Assembly: GCA_937873535.1 (NCBI GenBank) | Contig: CALMYA010000010.1 | Location: forward strand, 1 to 26,554 | DNA length: 26,554 nucleotides | From: an uncultured bacterium | Lineage (GTDB): Bacteria > Patescibacteriota > Minisyncoccia > Phycocordibacterales > CAIZLB01 | Reading direction: 5' to 3' | Shown here: positions 1 to 7,508 of the stretch, one piece after another | Position numbering within the stretch: position 1 is the first letter of the stretch | Layout of the letters: the number at the start of each line of letters is the position of its first letter | Made by a program: the position numbers and the translations under genes | The notes under the pieces: model-generated | Seen by the model: the letters and a program-made list of their open reading frames with translations, nothing else | Database searches by the model: none | What the model was told of the DNA's origin: nothing

Positions 1-2
1 TA

Positions 3-383
3 AAGGCTAGCAAAAGAGTTGAAGAAGAAGAAAAGATATACCCAGGTTATGTGCTCGTAGATATGATGGTAACTGATGACTCATGGTATGTGGTGCGAAA
101 CACCCCTCGTGTTACCGGTTTCGTCGGTTCAGGTACTATTCCTGTACCTCTCGATAAAAGCGAAGTTGAAACTCTGTTCAAGCGCATGAATACCGACACA
201 GTAAAACACACTATCGACCTCGGCCCTGGCGACCTTATTACCATTACAGACGGCCCATTCAAAGAAATGGAAGGGAAGGTGTCGGAAGTCGACAACGACA
301 AAGGTAAGGTTAAGGTGCTTGTTTCGATGTTCGGCCGCGAAACCCCGGTAGAACTCGACTTCTTGCAAGTTAAAAGGATGTAG
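3..383 (+). CDS. nusG: Transcription termination/antitermination protein NusG (3' part)
   Basis: NusG binds RNA polymerase and modulates pausing, termination and transcription-translation coupling. The reading frame is open from the first bases of the window, so the N-terminus lies outside it. The visible part starts in the NGN domain: a charged Lys/Glu stretch, then the family signature IYPGYVLVDM and the WYVVRNTPRVTGFVG region. It ends with a KOW domain (GPGDLITITDGPFKEMEGKV) and closes at a TAG stop. rplK follows after 26 nt on the same strand, the usual secE-nusG-rplK order, so both are probably co-transcribed. Identification is firm; only the start is missing. Confidence 0.95.
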   Translation, partial: KASKRVEEEEKIYPGYVLVDMMVTDDSWYVVRNTPRVTGFVGSGTIPVPLDKSEVETLFKRMNTDTVKHTIDLGPGDLITITDGPFKEMEGKVSEVDNDKGKVKVLVSMFGRETPVELDFLQVKRM

Positions 384-409
384 GGTAAAGTAGCAGAACT
401 CAAAACAAC

Positions 410-835
410 ATGGCTAAGAAAATCATAAAAAAACTCAAATTACAGATTCCGGCCGCTAAAGCGACCCCGGCTCCACCTATTGGCCCAGCACTCGGTCAGG
501 CAGGTATTAATATTGGCGAATTCGTCAAAAAGTTCAACGATGCAACGGCTAAAATGGCTGGCGACATCATTCCTACAATTATTAGCGTTTACGAAGACCG
601 TACATACGATTTCGTACTTAAAACTCCTCCAGCAGCGCTTCTCGTAAAGAAGGCTATAGGTATCGAAAGCGGTTCAGGAACTCCTAATACAAAAAAGGTA
701 GGTAAAATAACCCGCGCTCAGGTTAAGGCAATTGCAGAACAGAAAATGCCCGACCTTAACTCAAAAGACATTGCAGGAGCAATGAAGATGATTGAGGGTA
801 CGTGTGCGTCGTTGGGGGTTGAAGTTGTAGGCTAA
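410..835 (+). CDS. rplK: Large ribosomal subunit protein uL11
   Basis: uL11 forms the base of the GTPase-associated stalk region on 23S rRNA. The 141-residue length is typical. The N-terminal domain has the signature KLQIPAAKATPAPPIGPALG, with the proline-rich linker and GQAGINIGEFVKKFN. The C-terminal rRNA-binding domain ends with MIEGTCASLGVEV. The ATG start has no Shine-Dalgarno sequence. The gene is probably co-transcribed with nusG. rplA, which usually follows rplK, is absent: a strong terminator comes directly after the stop, and the next gene is convergent. Confidence 0.98.
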   Translation: MAKKIIKKLKLQIPAAKATPAPPIGPALGQAGINIGEFVKKFNDATAKMAGDIIPTIISVYEDRTYDFVLKTPPAALLVKKAIGIESGSGTPNTKKVGKITRAQVKAIAEQKMPDLNSKDIAGAMKMIEGTCASLGVEVVG

Positions 836-847
836 AGAAATTCTATA

Positions 848-891
848 AAGAAATAAAAAAGAGCACCATTAGGTGCTCTTTTTTATTTCTT
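848..891. terminator. Bidirectional palindromic terminator rplK / dut
   Basis: A perfect 20-bp inverted repeat (848-867 with 872-891) has a 4-nt ATTA loop. The GAGCACC/GGTGCTC core is flanked by A-rich and T-rich tracts that are part of the stem. The hairpin therefore ends in a T-tract on both strands. It sits between convergent rplK and dut and overlaps the dut stop codon, so it most likely ends both transcripts. Confidence 0.9.
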
Positions 892-1308
892 ACCTGAACT
901 TCCGAACCTTCCGTCGCCGCGGCTTGAAGAGCTCAGTTCTTCTACTTCTATGATATCAACCGTCGTTACCGGCATAATGAGCATTTGAATTATTTTGTCG
1001 CCTTTCTCAAATGTATAAGGTTTATCTGACATATTCATGATTCCTGCATGAAATTCCCCGCGATAACCAGAATCAATAATGCCACCGAAAGACTGTATGC
1101 CGTGTTTATGTGAAAGGCCGCTTTTGTCTAGAAGAAGGCCTGCGTGACCCTCGGGAATTTCTAGAGCTAACCCTAAGGGAATAGTCTTTCGCTCACCAGG
1201 TAGAAGGGTTACTTGTTCGGGAATATATACATCAAAACCGGCGTCGCCAGTGTGGGCATATTGAGGAATCTTGGCGTCGGGATGTATTTTCTTTATTTTG
1301 AGTTGCAT
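883..1308 (-). CDS. dut: dUTP diphosphatase (dUTPase)
   Basis: Hydrolyses dUTP to dUMP and pyrophosphate, keeping uracil out of DNA and supplying dUMP for thymidylate synthase. All five trimeric-dUTPase motifs are visible. They are DAGFDV (residues 22-27), DKSGLSHKHGI (61-71, with DKSG in place of the common PRSG), GGIIDSGYRGE (75-85, catalytic Asp79), GDKIIQMLI (103-111), and a C-terminal P-loop-like RGDGRFGSSG (130-139). The length of 141 aa is normal. It is the last gene of the minus-strand set thyA, DHFR, dCMP deaminase, dut, 16 nt after the deaminase stop. Confidence 0.97.
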   Translation of the reverse strand: MQLKIKKIHPDAKIPQYAHTGDAGFDVYIPEQVTLLPGERKTIPLGLALEIPEGHAGLLLDKSGLSHKHGIQSFGGIIDSGYRGEFHAGIMNMSDKPYTFEKGDKIIQMLIMPVTTVDIIEVEELSSSSRGDGRFGSSGKK

Positions 1309-1324
1309 GGTATTTTTGTGTCGG

Positions 1325-1894
1325 TTATTTCTTTGCGGGTTTTATGACAGAGTTTGTATATACTTCTGCCCCAGGAGACACAATTGAAAGTTTTATGCCG
1401 CCTTCTTTAAAAATACGTTTGGTTTGTTTTGACGCGTGATAGTCTTTTGCAGCGACAATACGTACGATTCCTGCATTCATTAAAATTTTTGCGCAAACAT
1501 AGCACGGAACCATTTTGCAATACACAGTGCCGCCATCGAGAGGGATGCCCATGCGCGCTGCTTGGGCTATAGCATTTTGCTCAGCATGAATGGTGCGTAT
1601 GCAATGCATAGATTCGCTGCCGTCATCGTGGGTCACCTTATGCATTTCGTGACCCGCTTCGTCGCAGTGGGCAAGGCCTGCCGGTGAGCCGACATAACCG
1701 GTTACTAGTACATGTTTATCTTTCACTATGATGCATCCTGAACGCCCCCTGTCGCACGTGCCTCGGGTACCGACCATATCGGCAATCGACATGAAATATT
1801 CATCCCATGAGGGGCGGGCATGAGCCGGAATTTTGCCCGGCTTCTGAGGCTTAATTTTGTCTGATGTCCTATTTGTAGTTCGCTTTGTCGCCAT
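1325..1894 (-). CDS. comEB: dCMP deaminase (ComEB-like cytidine/deoxycytidylate deaminase)
   Basis: Zinc-dependent deaminase expected to convert dCMP to dUMP. The zinc and catalytic motifs are His-Ala-Glu at residues 103-105 (TIHAEQNA) and Pro-Cys-x-x-Cys at 130-134 (PCYVCAK). The RTGTCDRGRSGCIIVKD-like segment near residues 42-59 (GTRGTCDRGRSGC) is typical of dCMP deaminases. A basic, probably disordered N-terminal tail of about 25 residues precedes the domain. A TATACT hexamer lies 7 nt before the ATG, so the mRNA from it would be almost leaderless. Its place beside thyA and dut supports dCMP rather than cytidine as substrate. Confidence 0.93.
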   Translation of the reverse strand: MATKRTTNRTSDKIKPQKPGKIPAHARPSWDEYFMSIADMVGTRGTCDRGRSGCIIVKDKHVLVTGYVGSPAGLAHCDEAGHEMHKVTHDDGSESMHCIRTIHAEQNAIAQAARMGIPLDGGTVYCKMVPCYVCAKILMNAGIVRIVAAKDYHASKQTKRIFKEGGIKLSIVSPGAEVYTNSVIKPAKK

Positions 1895-1901
1895 TGGCTA
1901 A

Positions 1902-1907
1902 AGTATA
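1902..1907 (-). promoter_or_regulatory. Candidate -10 box before dCMP deaminase
   Basis: Minus-strand TATACT lies 7 nt upstream of the ATG. No convincing -35 is seen. The spacing predicts a start at or next to the ATG. It would serve dCMP deaminase and dut internally in the operon. Confidence 0.45.
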
Positions 1908-1920
1908 TACCAGGAAAGGC

Positions 1921-2427
1921 CTACTGCCGAGCAACATCATATTCCAAGAAAATAACCCCGTTTTCGAGGATTTTTGAGTCTTTCAGAATGAGGCGCTCCT
2001 TAAGTGGCTCACTGAAAAGCGATATACCGGAACCGAAAAGCATAGGTTCAATGGTTAAATATAATTTTGAGACAACGCCCGATTTCATGAAGAGAGAATA
2101 TATTTCTGCCCCGCCGCAAATCGCAACTGAGGTGTAGCCTTTTTCCTCAAGACTTTTAATAAGTTCAGCGGGTTCAATATTTGTAGCTTCAACATTTTCT
2201 TGCGCAGCATAGTTTTCAGGATTTCTTGTGTACACAATATTTAAGCGGTCTTTCAGTGGGCTAGGAAGAGTTTTGAATGTTCTCGAACCCATGACTATGA
2301 CGCCCGCAGCCTTTGTCAGTTCCACGAATCTTTTTTTGTCATCCTTGCTAGTCCATATTGCAGGATGGTCTTTATTCTCTGCTATAAAACCGTCTGCAGT
2401 TTGCGCGGCGATGATAAAGACGTTCAT
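1921..2427 (-). CDS. Dihydrofolate reductase-family protein
   Basis: A DHFR/RibD-C fold reductase expected to regenerate tetrahydrofolate from the dihydrofolate made by ThyA. The 168 residues show an N-terminal strand and loop IIAAQTADGFIAEN (5-18), acidic SKDDKKRF (27-34) at the position of the catalytic Asp, VIVMGSRTFKTL (43-54), and the NADPH-binding ICGGAEIYSLF (103-113). The sequence is nearer the divergent DHFR/RibD-C group than FolA of E. coli. The alternative is a riboflavin-type reductase, but its position directly between thyA and dCMP deaminase/dut favours folate. A TATAAT box lies 15 nt before the ATG. Confidence 0.85.
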   Translation of the reverse strand: MNVFIIAAQTADGFIAENKDHPAIWTSKDDKKRFVELTKAAGVIVMGSRTFKTLPSPLKDRLNIVYTRNPENYAAQENVEATNIEPAELIKSLEEKGYTSVAICGGAEIYSLFMKSGVVSKLYLTIEPMLFGSGISLFSEPLKERLILKDSKILENGVIFLEYDVARQ

Positions 2428-2442
2428 ATTTTAATTTGAGAA

Positions 2443-2448
2443 ATTATA
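2443..2448 (-). promoter_or_regulatory. Candidate -10 box before the DHFR gene
   Basis: Minus-strand TATAAT lies in the 38-nt thyA-DHFR gap, 15 nt before the ATG, so the leader would be about 9 nt. The -35 region (near 2466-2471) is weak. It suggests that the DHFR, deaminase and dut genes can be transcribed apart from thyA. Confidence 0.5.
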
Positions 2449-2465
2449 GTGAATACTTATTAAAC

Positions 2466-3422
2466 TTAAACAGCGATAGGAGCCTTAATTGCAGGATGAG
2501 GGTCGTAATTTTCAACGGTGATGTCTTCAAAAGTGAATTGGAAGAGGTCGGTAACATCGGGGTTAATTTTAAGTGATGGAGCCGGTCGCGGTTCTCGGGA
2601 AAGTTGCTCGTCTACCTGTTCAAGATGATTTACATATAAATGTGTGTCGCCGCCTGTCCATACAAATTCTCCTGGTTTAAGGCCACAAACCTGAGCAATC
2701 ATTATTGTAAGGAGGGAATAGGAGGCAATATTAAATGGTACGCCAAGAAAGCTATCGCAGCTTCTCTGGTAAAGTTGGCACGAAAGTCTTCCGTTCGCTA
2801 CATAAAACTGAAACAAACAATGACATGGGGGAAGGCCAGCAATCGCCATTTCTTCTATATCAGCTGGGTTCCAAGCACTGACAATGAGGCGTCTTGAGTC
2901 TGGGTTTTTCTTTATTTGATTAACAACATCCTTAAGTTGGTCAATTTTCTTTCCATCAGGTGTTTTCCAATGTCTCCATTGATATCCGTAAATAGGGCCG
3001 AGGTCGCCGTATTCTTTCGAAAATTCTTCATCTTGCAAAATACGCTCGATAAATTGTTTCAACCCAGTTTTCCATTCTTCGCTGCTTGAAGCAGGTACAG
3101 GCATATTATTTTTTTTCAAATATGCTTTATATGGCCATTCATCCCAAATATGTACATTTCGTTCAGCTAGATATTTTAAGTCGGTGCGACCAGCGATGAA
3201 CCAGAGGAGTTCGTGAATAATGCTGTTCATGAAGACTTTTTTTGTTGTAAGAAGTGGAAAGCCTTTTTGAAGGTCAAACTGCATCTGATAGCCAAATACA
3301 GAAAGAGTGCCTGTTCCTGTGCGGTCTTCTTTTTTTGCCCCGTGTTCTTTTATATGACGAAGCAATGCAAGATACTCGCCATCGTGGGGGTTCACCTGAC
3401 TCGGAGCTGTGGGGTTATTCAT
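2466..3422 (-). CDS. thyA: Thymidylate synthase ThyA
   Basis: Methylates dUMP to dTMP using 5,10-methylene-tetrahydrofolate and releases dihydrofolate. Conserved parts: RTGTGTLSVFG (34-44), DLGPIYGYQWRHW (140-152), the nucleophile Cys200 in GLPPCHCLFQFYV, QRSCDSFLGVPFNIASYSLL (219-238), and GGDTHLYVNH (257-266). At 318 aa it is longer than the 264-aa E. coli type. The extra residues fall near 93-140, the place where the Lactobacillus casei enzyme also has its insert. It is divergent from tmk. An extended -10 lies 6 nt before the ATG, so the message is probably leaderless. Confidence 0.98.
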   Translation of the reverse strand: MNNPTAPSQVNPHDGEYLALLRHIKEHGAKKEDRTGTGTLSVFGYQMQFDLQKGFPLLTTKKVFMNSIIHELLWFIAGRTDLKYLAERNVHIWDEWPYKAYLKKNNMPVPASSSEEWKTGLKQFIERILQDEEFSKEYGDLGPIYGYQWRHWKTPDGKKIDQLKDVVNQIKKNPDSRRLIVSAWNPADIEEMAIAGLPPCHCLFQFYVANGRLSCQLYQRSCDSFLGVPFNIASYSLLTIMIAQVCGLKPGEFVWTGGDTHLYVNHLEQVDEQLSREPRPAPSLKINPDVTDLFQFTFEDITVENYDPHPAIKAPIAV

Positions 3423-3428
3423 AAGCTG

Positions 3429-3437
3429 ATTATAACA
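3429..3437 (-). promoter_or_regulatory. Extended -10 promoter for thyA
   Basis: Minus-strand TGTTATAAT is a perfect extended -10. Its hexamer ends 6 nt before the thyA ATG, which puts the expected transcription start on the A of the start codon. The -35 region is poor, as is common for extended -10 promoters. Confidence 0.7.
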
Positions 3438-3474
3438 AAGAGCCTCAAATATGCATAAGGGCCCAGTTTTGGCG

Positions 3475-3503
3475 TTGTGGGGATACTTGGCAAAGTATAT
3501 AAT
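3475..3503 (+). promoter_or_regulatory. Promoter for tmk
   Basis: TTGTGG (3475-3480), a 17-nt spacer and TATAAT (3498-3503) lie in the divergent thyA-tmk region. The predicted start near 3510 leaves a leader of about 43 nt, longer than for most genes here. Confidence 0.65.
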
Positions 3504-3552
3504 TGCCTGGTTAGAATCGCCTTACTATTAAATACGGAAATATACTGAAAAA

Positions 3553-4218
3553 ATGAAAGGAAAACTTATAGTTATTGAAGGCACCGACGGGTCTGGAAAG
3601 AAGACACAAGTCGCTGAGCTTCTGAAGAGGCTCTTGGCTGAAAATCATAAAGCTGAATCAATCGATTTTCCTCGTTACGGTACACCTTCATGTTATTTTG
3701 TAGAAAAATATCTTCATGGCGAATACGGCACAGCCGAAGAAGTCGGCCCGTATACGGCGTCATTATTTTATAGCTTAGACAGGTATGACCATTCAAGACA
3801 AATAAAAGACATGCTCGCTGCAGGGACGACGGTGGTGTGCGACAGGTTCACTTCCGCAAGCATGGGGCATCAGGCCGGAAAATTAGATGATCTGACTCAG
3901 CGTGATACATATTTAGAATGGCTGGATAATATGGAATTTGAAACCATGGGCTTGCCGCGCCCCGACATGATTATCTTGTTGTACGTGTCGCCTGAAACCA
4001 ACCAAATACTCATGGCTGGCCGCGCCGATAAAGATTATTTGAAAGGAAAAAAACAGGACATACACGAAGCCGATATGAATCATATGAAAAAAGCCAGCGA
4101 AGCATTTTTGTATGTAGCAAAAAAATATAATTGGACAGTAATTGATTGCGCACCAGAAGGGCAACTTCTTTCAATAGACGCCATTCATAAAATTATTTGG
4201 GATAAAGTAAACCTGTAG
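3553..4218 (+). CDS. tmk: Thymidylate kinase (dTMP kinase)
   Basis: Phosphorylates dTMP to dTDP, the step after ThyA. The P-loop GTDGSGKKTQ is at residues 10-19. The substrate-site segment DFPRYGTP is at 38-45. The DR motif and following helix appear as CDRFTSASMGHQAGK (95-109), and a LID-type basic/acidic region (DKDYLKGKKQDIHEAD) lies near 159-174. It is 221 aa, normal for the family. It is divergent from the thyA group and followed by glyA. No Shine-Dalgarno sequence is visible before the ATG. Confidence 0.95.
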   Translation: MKGKLIVIEGTDGSGKKTQVAELLKRLLAENHKAESIDFPRYGTPSCYFVEKYLHGEYGTAEEVGPYTASLFYSLDRYDHSRQIKDMLAAGTTVVCDRFTSASMGHQAGKLDDLTQRDTYLEWLDNMEFETMGLPRPDMIILLYVSPETNQILMAGRADKDYLKGKKQDIHEADMNHMKKASEAFLYVAKKYNWTVIDCAPEGQLLSIDAIHKIIWDKVNL

Positions 4219-4254
4219 CGTTTTATATGTTCAATTAGATAATAAACAAGATGT

Positions 4255-4284
4255 TTGTCAAATGACAACCTCGGCCTATATAAT
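4255..4284 (+). promoter_or_regulatory. Promoter for glyA, fixing its start codon
   Basis: TTGTCA (4255-4260), an 18-nt spacer and TATAAT (4279-4284) give a near-consensus promoter with a predicted start near 4291. It lies inside the longest possible glyA reading frame, whose TTG is the -35 box itself. Translation must therefore begin downstream, at the ATG at 4318. Confidence 0.75.
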
Positions 4285-4317
4285 TACCCCATACCACCCA
4301 TAATCAATTCCACCCAC

Positions 4318-5514
4318 ATGAAAGACCCTCAAATAAAAAAACTTATAGAAGCAGAAAAGAAGCGGCAGAAAAGCGTCATCAATTTAATTGCATCAGAAAA
4401 TTATTGTTCACCAAGTACACTTGAGGCGCTTGGTTCTATTTTGGATAATAAATATGCGGAAGGGTACCCGATGGCGCGATATTATGGAGGTAACCAGGTG
4501 ACAGACAAAGTTGAAATACTTGCGCAAGAACGAGCGCTAAAATTGTTCGGCCTAAAAAAAGGCGAGTGGCATGTGAATGTGCAACCATGGTCGGGCGCTA
4601 ATGCTAATCTCGCTGTTTATCTTGGCCTTGTTCCAGTAGGAGGAAAAATTATGGGAATGGCACTTACTTCTGGCGGTCACCTTTCTCATGGCCAAAAGGT
4701 TTCTATTACAGGAAAGGCTTGGGTACCTGCGACATTTGTCGTCGACCCAAAAACTGAAGTGCTCGACTACAAATATTTGAAGGAATTCGCCATGAACGAG
4801 AAGCCGAATATTATCGTGGCTGGCTTTACCGCGTATCCGCGCACTGTCGACTTCAAAAAGTTTCGTGAAATTGCCGATGCGTGTGGCGCGTATTTAATGG
4901 TAGATATGTCGCACTTCGCTGGGCTTGTGGCAGGTAAGGCGTATGCTATGTCACCGTTCGACTATGCCGACGTTGTAACTACAACCACGCACAAAACTCT
5001 TCGCGGCCCACGCTCGGCAATTATCTTTTCAAAAATCGACCAGCGCGAACTTCATAAAAAAACAGACAAAGCGCTTTTCCCAGGGCTTCAGGGCGGCCCA
5101 CACATGGGGCAGGTGGCAGCCGTGGCAGTTGCGCTTAAAGAAGATGCAACACCTGCGTTCAAAAAGTATGCCAAGCAAGTTGTTAAAAACGCTCAAACTT
5201 TAGCTAAAGAATTGCAGAAGCGAGGATGGCACATAGTTTCAGGAGGAACAGACAGCCACTTACTGCTCGTAGACACTTGGATGGATGGCATTAAAAACGC
5301 TCAGGGTGTTGGAGGCATTCCTGGCAAAGAAGCGGAAGCTAAGCTTGAGAAGGCCGGCATTATTTGCAATAAAAACACTATTCCAGGCGAAAGCCGTTCG
5401 CCTTTCGACCCATCGGGCATTCGTTTAGGTTCACCAGCTGAAACTACGCGCGGAAAGAAAGAAAAAGATTTCGCGAAAATTGCAGTTAGGATTGATAGAA
5501 TATTGCGGTCATAG
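4318..5514 (+). CDS. glyA: Serine hydroxymethyltransferase
   Basis: PLP enzyme that converts serine and tetrahydrofolate to glycine and 5,10-methylene-THF, the cofactor used by ThyA. Seen: INLIASENYCSP near the N-terminus, SGANANLAVYLGL, the GGHLSHG loop, VDMSHFAGLVAG, and the PLP lysine in VTTTTHKTLRGPR (Lys226 from this ATG). The C-terminal folate region PFDPSGIRLGSPAETTRG is also present. With the start at 4318 it is 398 aa. The in-frame TTG at 4255 would add 21 residues but coincides with the promoter. glyA completes the thymidylate cycle with thyA and the DHFR gene. Confidence 0.96.
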   Translation: MKDPQIKKLIEAEKKRQKSVINLIASENYCSPSTLEALGSILDNKYAEGYPMARYYGGNQVTDKVEILAQERALKLFGLKKGEWHVNVQPWSGANANLAVYLGLVPVGGKIMGMALTSGGHLSHGQKVSITGKAWVPATFVVDPKTEVLDYKYLKEFAMNEKPNIIVAGFTAYPRTVDFKKFREIADACGAYLMVDMSHFAGLVAGKAYAMSPFDYADVVTTTTHKTLRGPRSAIIFSKIDQRELHKKTDKALFPGLQGGPHMGQVAAVAVALKEDATPAFKKYAKQVVKNAQTLAKELQKRGWHIVSGGTDSHLLLVDTWMDGIKNAQGVGGIPGKEAEAKLEKAGIICNKNTIPGESRSPFDPSGIRLGSPAETTRGKKEKDFAKIAVRIDRILRS

Positions 5515-5518
5515 GTTA

Positions 5519-5591
5519 ACAAACAAGAGGCAGTCCTCCTGAGAGCATATCGCAGATACGCATGCTCTCAGGAGGACTGCCTCTTGTTTGT
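5519..5591. terminator. Long perfect palindrome between glyA and argS
   Basis: A perfect 30-bp inverted repeat (5519-5548 with 5562-5591) encloses a 13-nt loop (5549-5561). It starts 5 nt after the glyA stop and ends 2 nt before the argS extended -10 box. It is much longer than a usual intrinsic terminator, and its 3' arm is only moderately T-rich. It probably insulates the argS promoter from glyA transcription. It lacks the conserved head seen in the elements at 15370 and 26441. Confidence 0.8.
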
Positions 5592-5592
5592 C

Positions 5593-5601
5593 TGCTATAA
5601 T
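5593..5601 (+). promoter_or_regulatory. Extended -10 promoter for argS
   Basis: TGCTATAAT is a perfect extended -10, 13 nt before the ATG at 5615. The -35 position falls inside the palindrome arm and does not match. The predicted leader is about 7 nt. This box lies inside the longer TTG-started frame, which argues for the ATG. Confidence 0.7.
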
Positions 5602-5614
5602 CGCAATATTACTT

Positions 5615-7447
5615 ATGAAAGACTCTATTATTACAGCTATTTCTGAAGCCCTTTCCGAACTCGGTATCGAGGGTGTTGATGCTGCAAAAATAGTGTTGGA
5701 ACGCCCCGCCGACATGGCGCATGGCGACTTTGCTACGAGTATTGCATTGGTGATGGCTCCTAAGGTAAAAAAAGCGCCACTAGGGTTGGCTATCGAAATT
5801 CTTGAAAAGCTTAAAGCCAAGAACCTTCCGAATATTGAAAAGATGGAAGTTGCCGGCCATGGCTTCATAAATTTTTCACTAACACGCGATGCGGCAATGA
5901 AAGAAGTGTCGAGCATTCTTTCTGTAGGCGCAGAATACGGTAAGAATAAAAAAGAAGCGGGCAAGAAAATTATTTTTGATTACACCGACCCGAACCCGTT
6001 TAAAGTTTTTCATATTGGCCACCTAATGACGAATATCATTGGCGAAGCAGTTGCGCGCATTACCGAGGCACAAGGCGCCGATGTAAAACGTTTCTGTTAT
6101 CAGGGTGATGTTGGCAGGCATGTGGCGCTTACTATGTGGGGCTTACGTTTTATGCCGACTCACGAAATGTTGCCTGAAGAAACCGCGCCGCTTTCTGAAA
6201 AGGTAAGTTACTTCGGTAAGGCGTATGCCCTTGGTGCCACAAGGTACAAAGAGCTTGAAGAAGAGGCGCAGGCAGGCGGTTTATTTGATGCAGATGGCAG
6301 ACCGACATCACCCGACTTTGCCGTAGCCGACGGCGAAGTGAGAAAGCTCAATAAAGAAATATACGAGCGAAGCTCTGAACAGGTTAATATTTTATATGAT
6401 AAAGGCAGAGAATGGAGCCTCGAACATTTTGAAGAATTATATGCAATTCTCGGCACAAAGTTCGACCAATATTTTTTTGAAAGCCAGACGACACCCGTCG
6501 GCCTGAAGCTTGTTCAAGAAAACACTACCCCGAAAGGTAAGGGTATATTTGAAGAGAGTAATGCTGCTGTTATTTTTCCTGGTGAAAAATACGACCTACA
6601 TACACGAGTTTTTGTAAATCGCGACGGTCTTCCTACATATGAAGGAAAAGACTTGGGGCTAGTGGTAAAAAAACGCGAAGCTTGCGACTTCGACATGAGC
6701 ATAATTATAACGGCGAACGAGCAAAGCGAATATTTTAAAGTGGTATATAAAGCTACCGAACTTTTGTTTCCTGAACTTGCCGGCAAGTCGAGCCATATAT
6801 CTCACGGCATGATGCAATTTGTTTCAGGTAAAATGTCTTCACGCACCGGCAATGTAGTTTCAGGCGAGTCTTTGCTTATGGATATGATTGCGCAGGCTCA
6901 TGAAAAAATGAACGAGCGCGAGATGAGCGATGATGAAAAGAAAAAAACTGCTGAGCAAGTAGCTGTTGCGGCAATTAAGTACACAATGCTTCACCAGTCG
7001 GTAGGAAAGAATATTGTTTTCGACCCTAACAAGTCGCTTTCATTCGAGGGCGACTCTGGCCCGTATCTTCAATATTCATGTGTTCGCGCCAGAGCTGTGC
7101 TTTCAAAGGCAGAGAAAGAGGGTGTAGCGCCTGCCACGGTAACGTCGTCTGGTGCCACAGCATCTGAAGCTCCTATCGAAATAGGCGCAGCGGGTGAAAA
7201 GCTCGAAAAGTTTCTTGGCCGCTTTCCCGAAATTATTGAACGCTCGTGGGCCGAACGCTCGCCGCACCACATTGCCGGATACTTGGTTGAGCTTGCGGGC
7301 ATGTTTAATTCTTTCTATGCAAATACTCAAATTGTAGTAAAAGAAGATGTCGCTGTGCCTTATAAGGTTGCCTTAACGAAAGCTTTTTCTGTGGTGATGG
7401 AAAACGGCCTAAACTTGCTTGGAATCAAAGTTCCTGACAAGATGTAA
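5615..7447 (+). CDS. argS: Arginyl-tRNA synthetase
   Basis: Class I synthetase that charges tRNA-Arg. The N-terminal Add1-type domain is followed by DYTDPNPFKVFHIGHL with the HIGH motif at residues 133-136. Then come YQGDVGRHVA, the central PTYEGKDLGLVV, and the KMSK-loop equivalent FVSGKMSSRTGNVVSGE. The C-terminal DALR-type anticodon-binding region has FEGDSGPYLQYSCVRARA. From the ATG at 5615 it has 610 aa. The in-frame TTG at 5588 is rejected because the promoter -10 lies downstream of it. It is one of four aminoacyl-tRNA synthetase genes in the window. Confidence 0.96.
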   Translation: MKDSIITAISEALSELGIEGVDAAKIVLERPADMAHGDFATSIALVMAPKVKKAPLGLAIEILEKLKAKNLPNIEKMEVAGHGFINFSLTRDAAMKEVSSILSVGAEYGKNKKEAGKKIIFDYTDPNPFKVFHIGHLMTNIIGEAVARITEAQGADVKRFCYQGDVGRHVALTMWGLRFMPTHEMLPEETAPLSEKVSYFGKAYALGATRYKELEEEAQAGGLFDADGRPTSPDFAVADGEVRKLNKEIYERSSEQVNILYDKGREWSLEHFEELYAILGTKFDQYFFESQTTPVGLKLVQENTTPKGKGIFEESNAAVIFPGEKYDLHTRVFVNRDGLPTYEGKDLGLVVKKREACDFDMSIIITANEQSEYFKVVYKATELLFPELAGKSSHISHGMMQFVSGKMSSRTGNVVSGESLLMDMIAQAHEKMNEREMSDDEKKKTAEQVAVAAIKYTMLHQSVGKNIVFDPNKSLSFEGDSGPYLQYSCVRARAVLSKAEKEGVAPATVTSSGATASEAPIEIGAAGEKLEKFLGRFPEIIERSWAERSPHHIAGYLVELAGMFNSFYANTQIVVKEDVAVPYKVALTKAFSVVMENGLNLLGIKVPDKM

Positions 7448-7449
7448 AA

Positions 7450-7493
7450 CCTCGGAGGGCACCTGCGGCTAGTAGCCGCCTTTCACCTTGAGG
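7450..7493 (+). other. Possible hairpin after argS
   Basis: A compact GCGGCT/AGCCGC hairpin (7465-7470 with 7474-7479, 3-nt loop) may sit on outer pairs CCTC (7450-7453) with GAGG (7490-7493). No clear T-tract follows, so termination is uncertain. It could instead be a leader structure for trhO. Confidence 0.35.
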
Positions 7494-7508
7494 CGCCTAA
7501 ATAAAGTC

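Noticed and set aside
4255..4317. 21-residue N-terminal extension of GlyA from TTG 4255
   Set aside because: The TTG is the -35 box of a near-consensus promoter, and the extension does not look like SHMT.
5588..5614. Longer argS starting at TTG 5588
   Set aside because: A perfect extended -10 (TGCTATAAT) lies inside this stretch, and ArgRS homology begins after the ATG at 5615.
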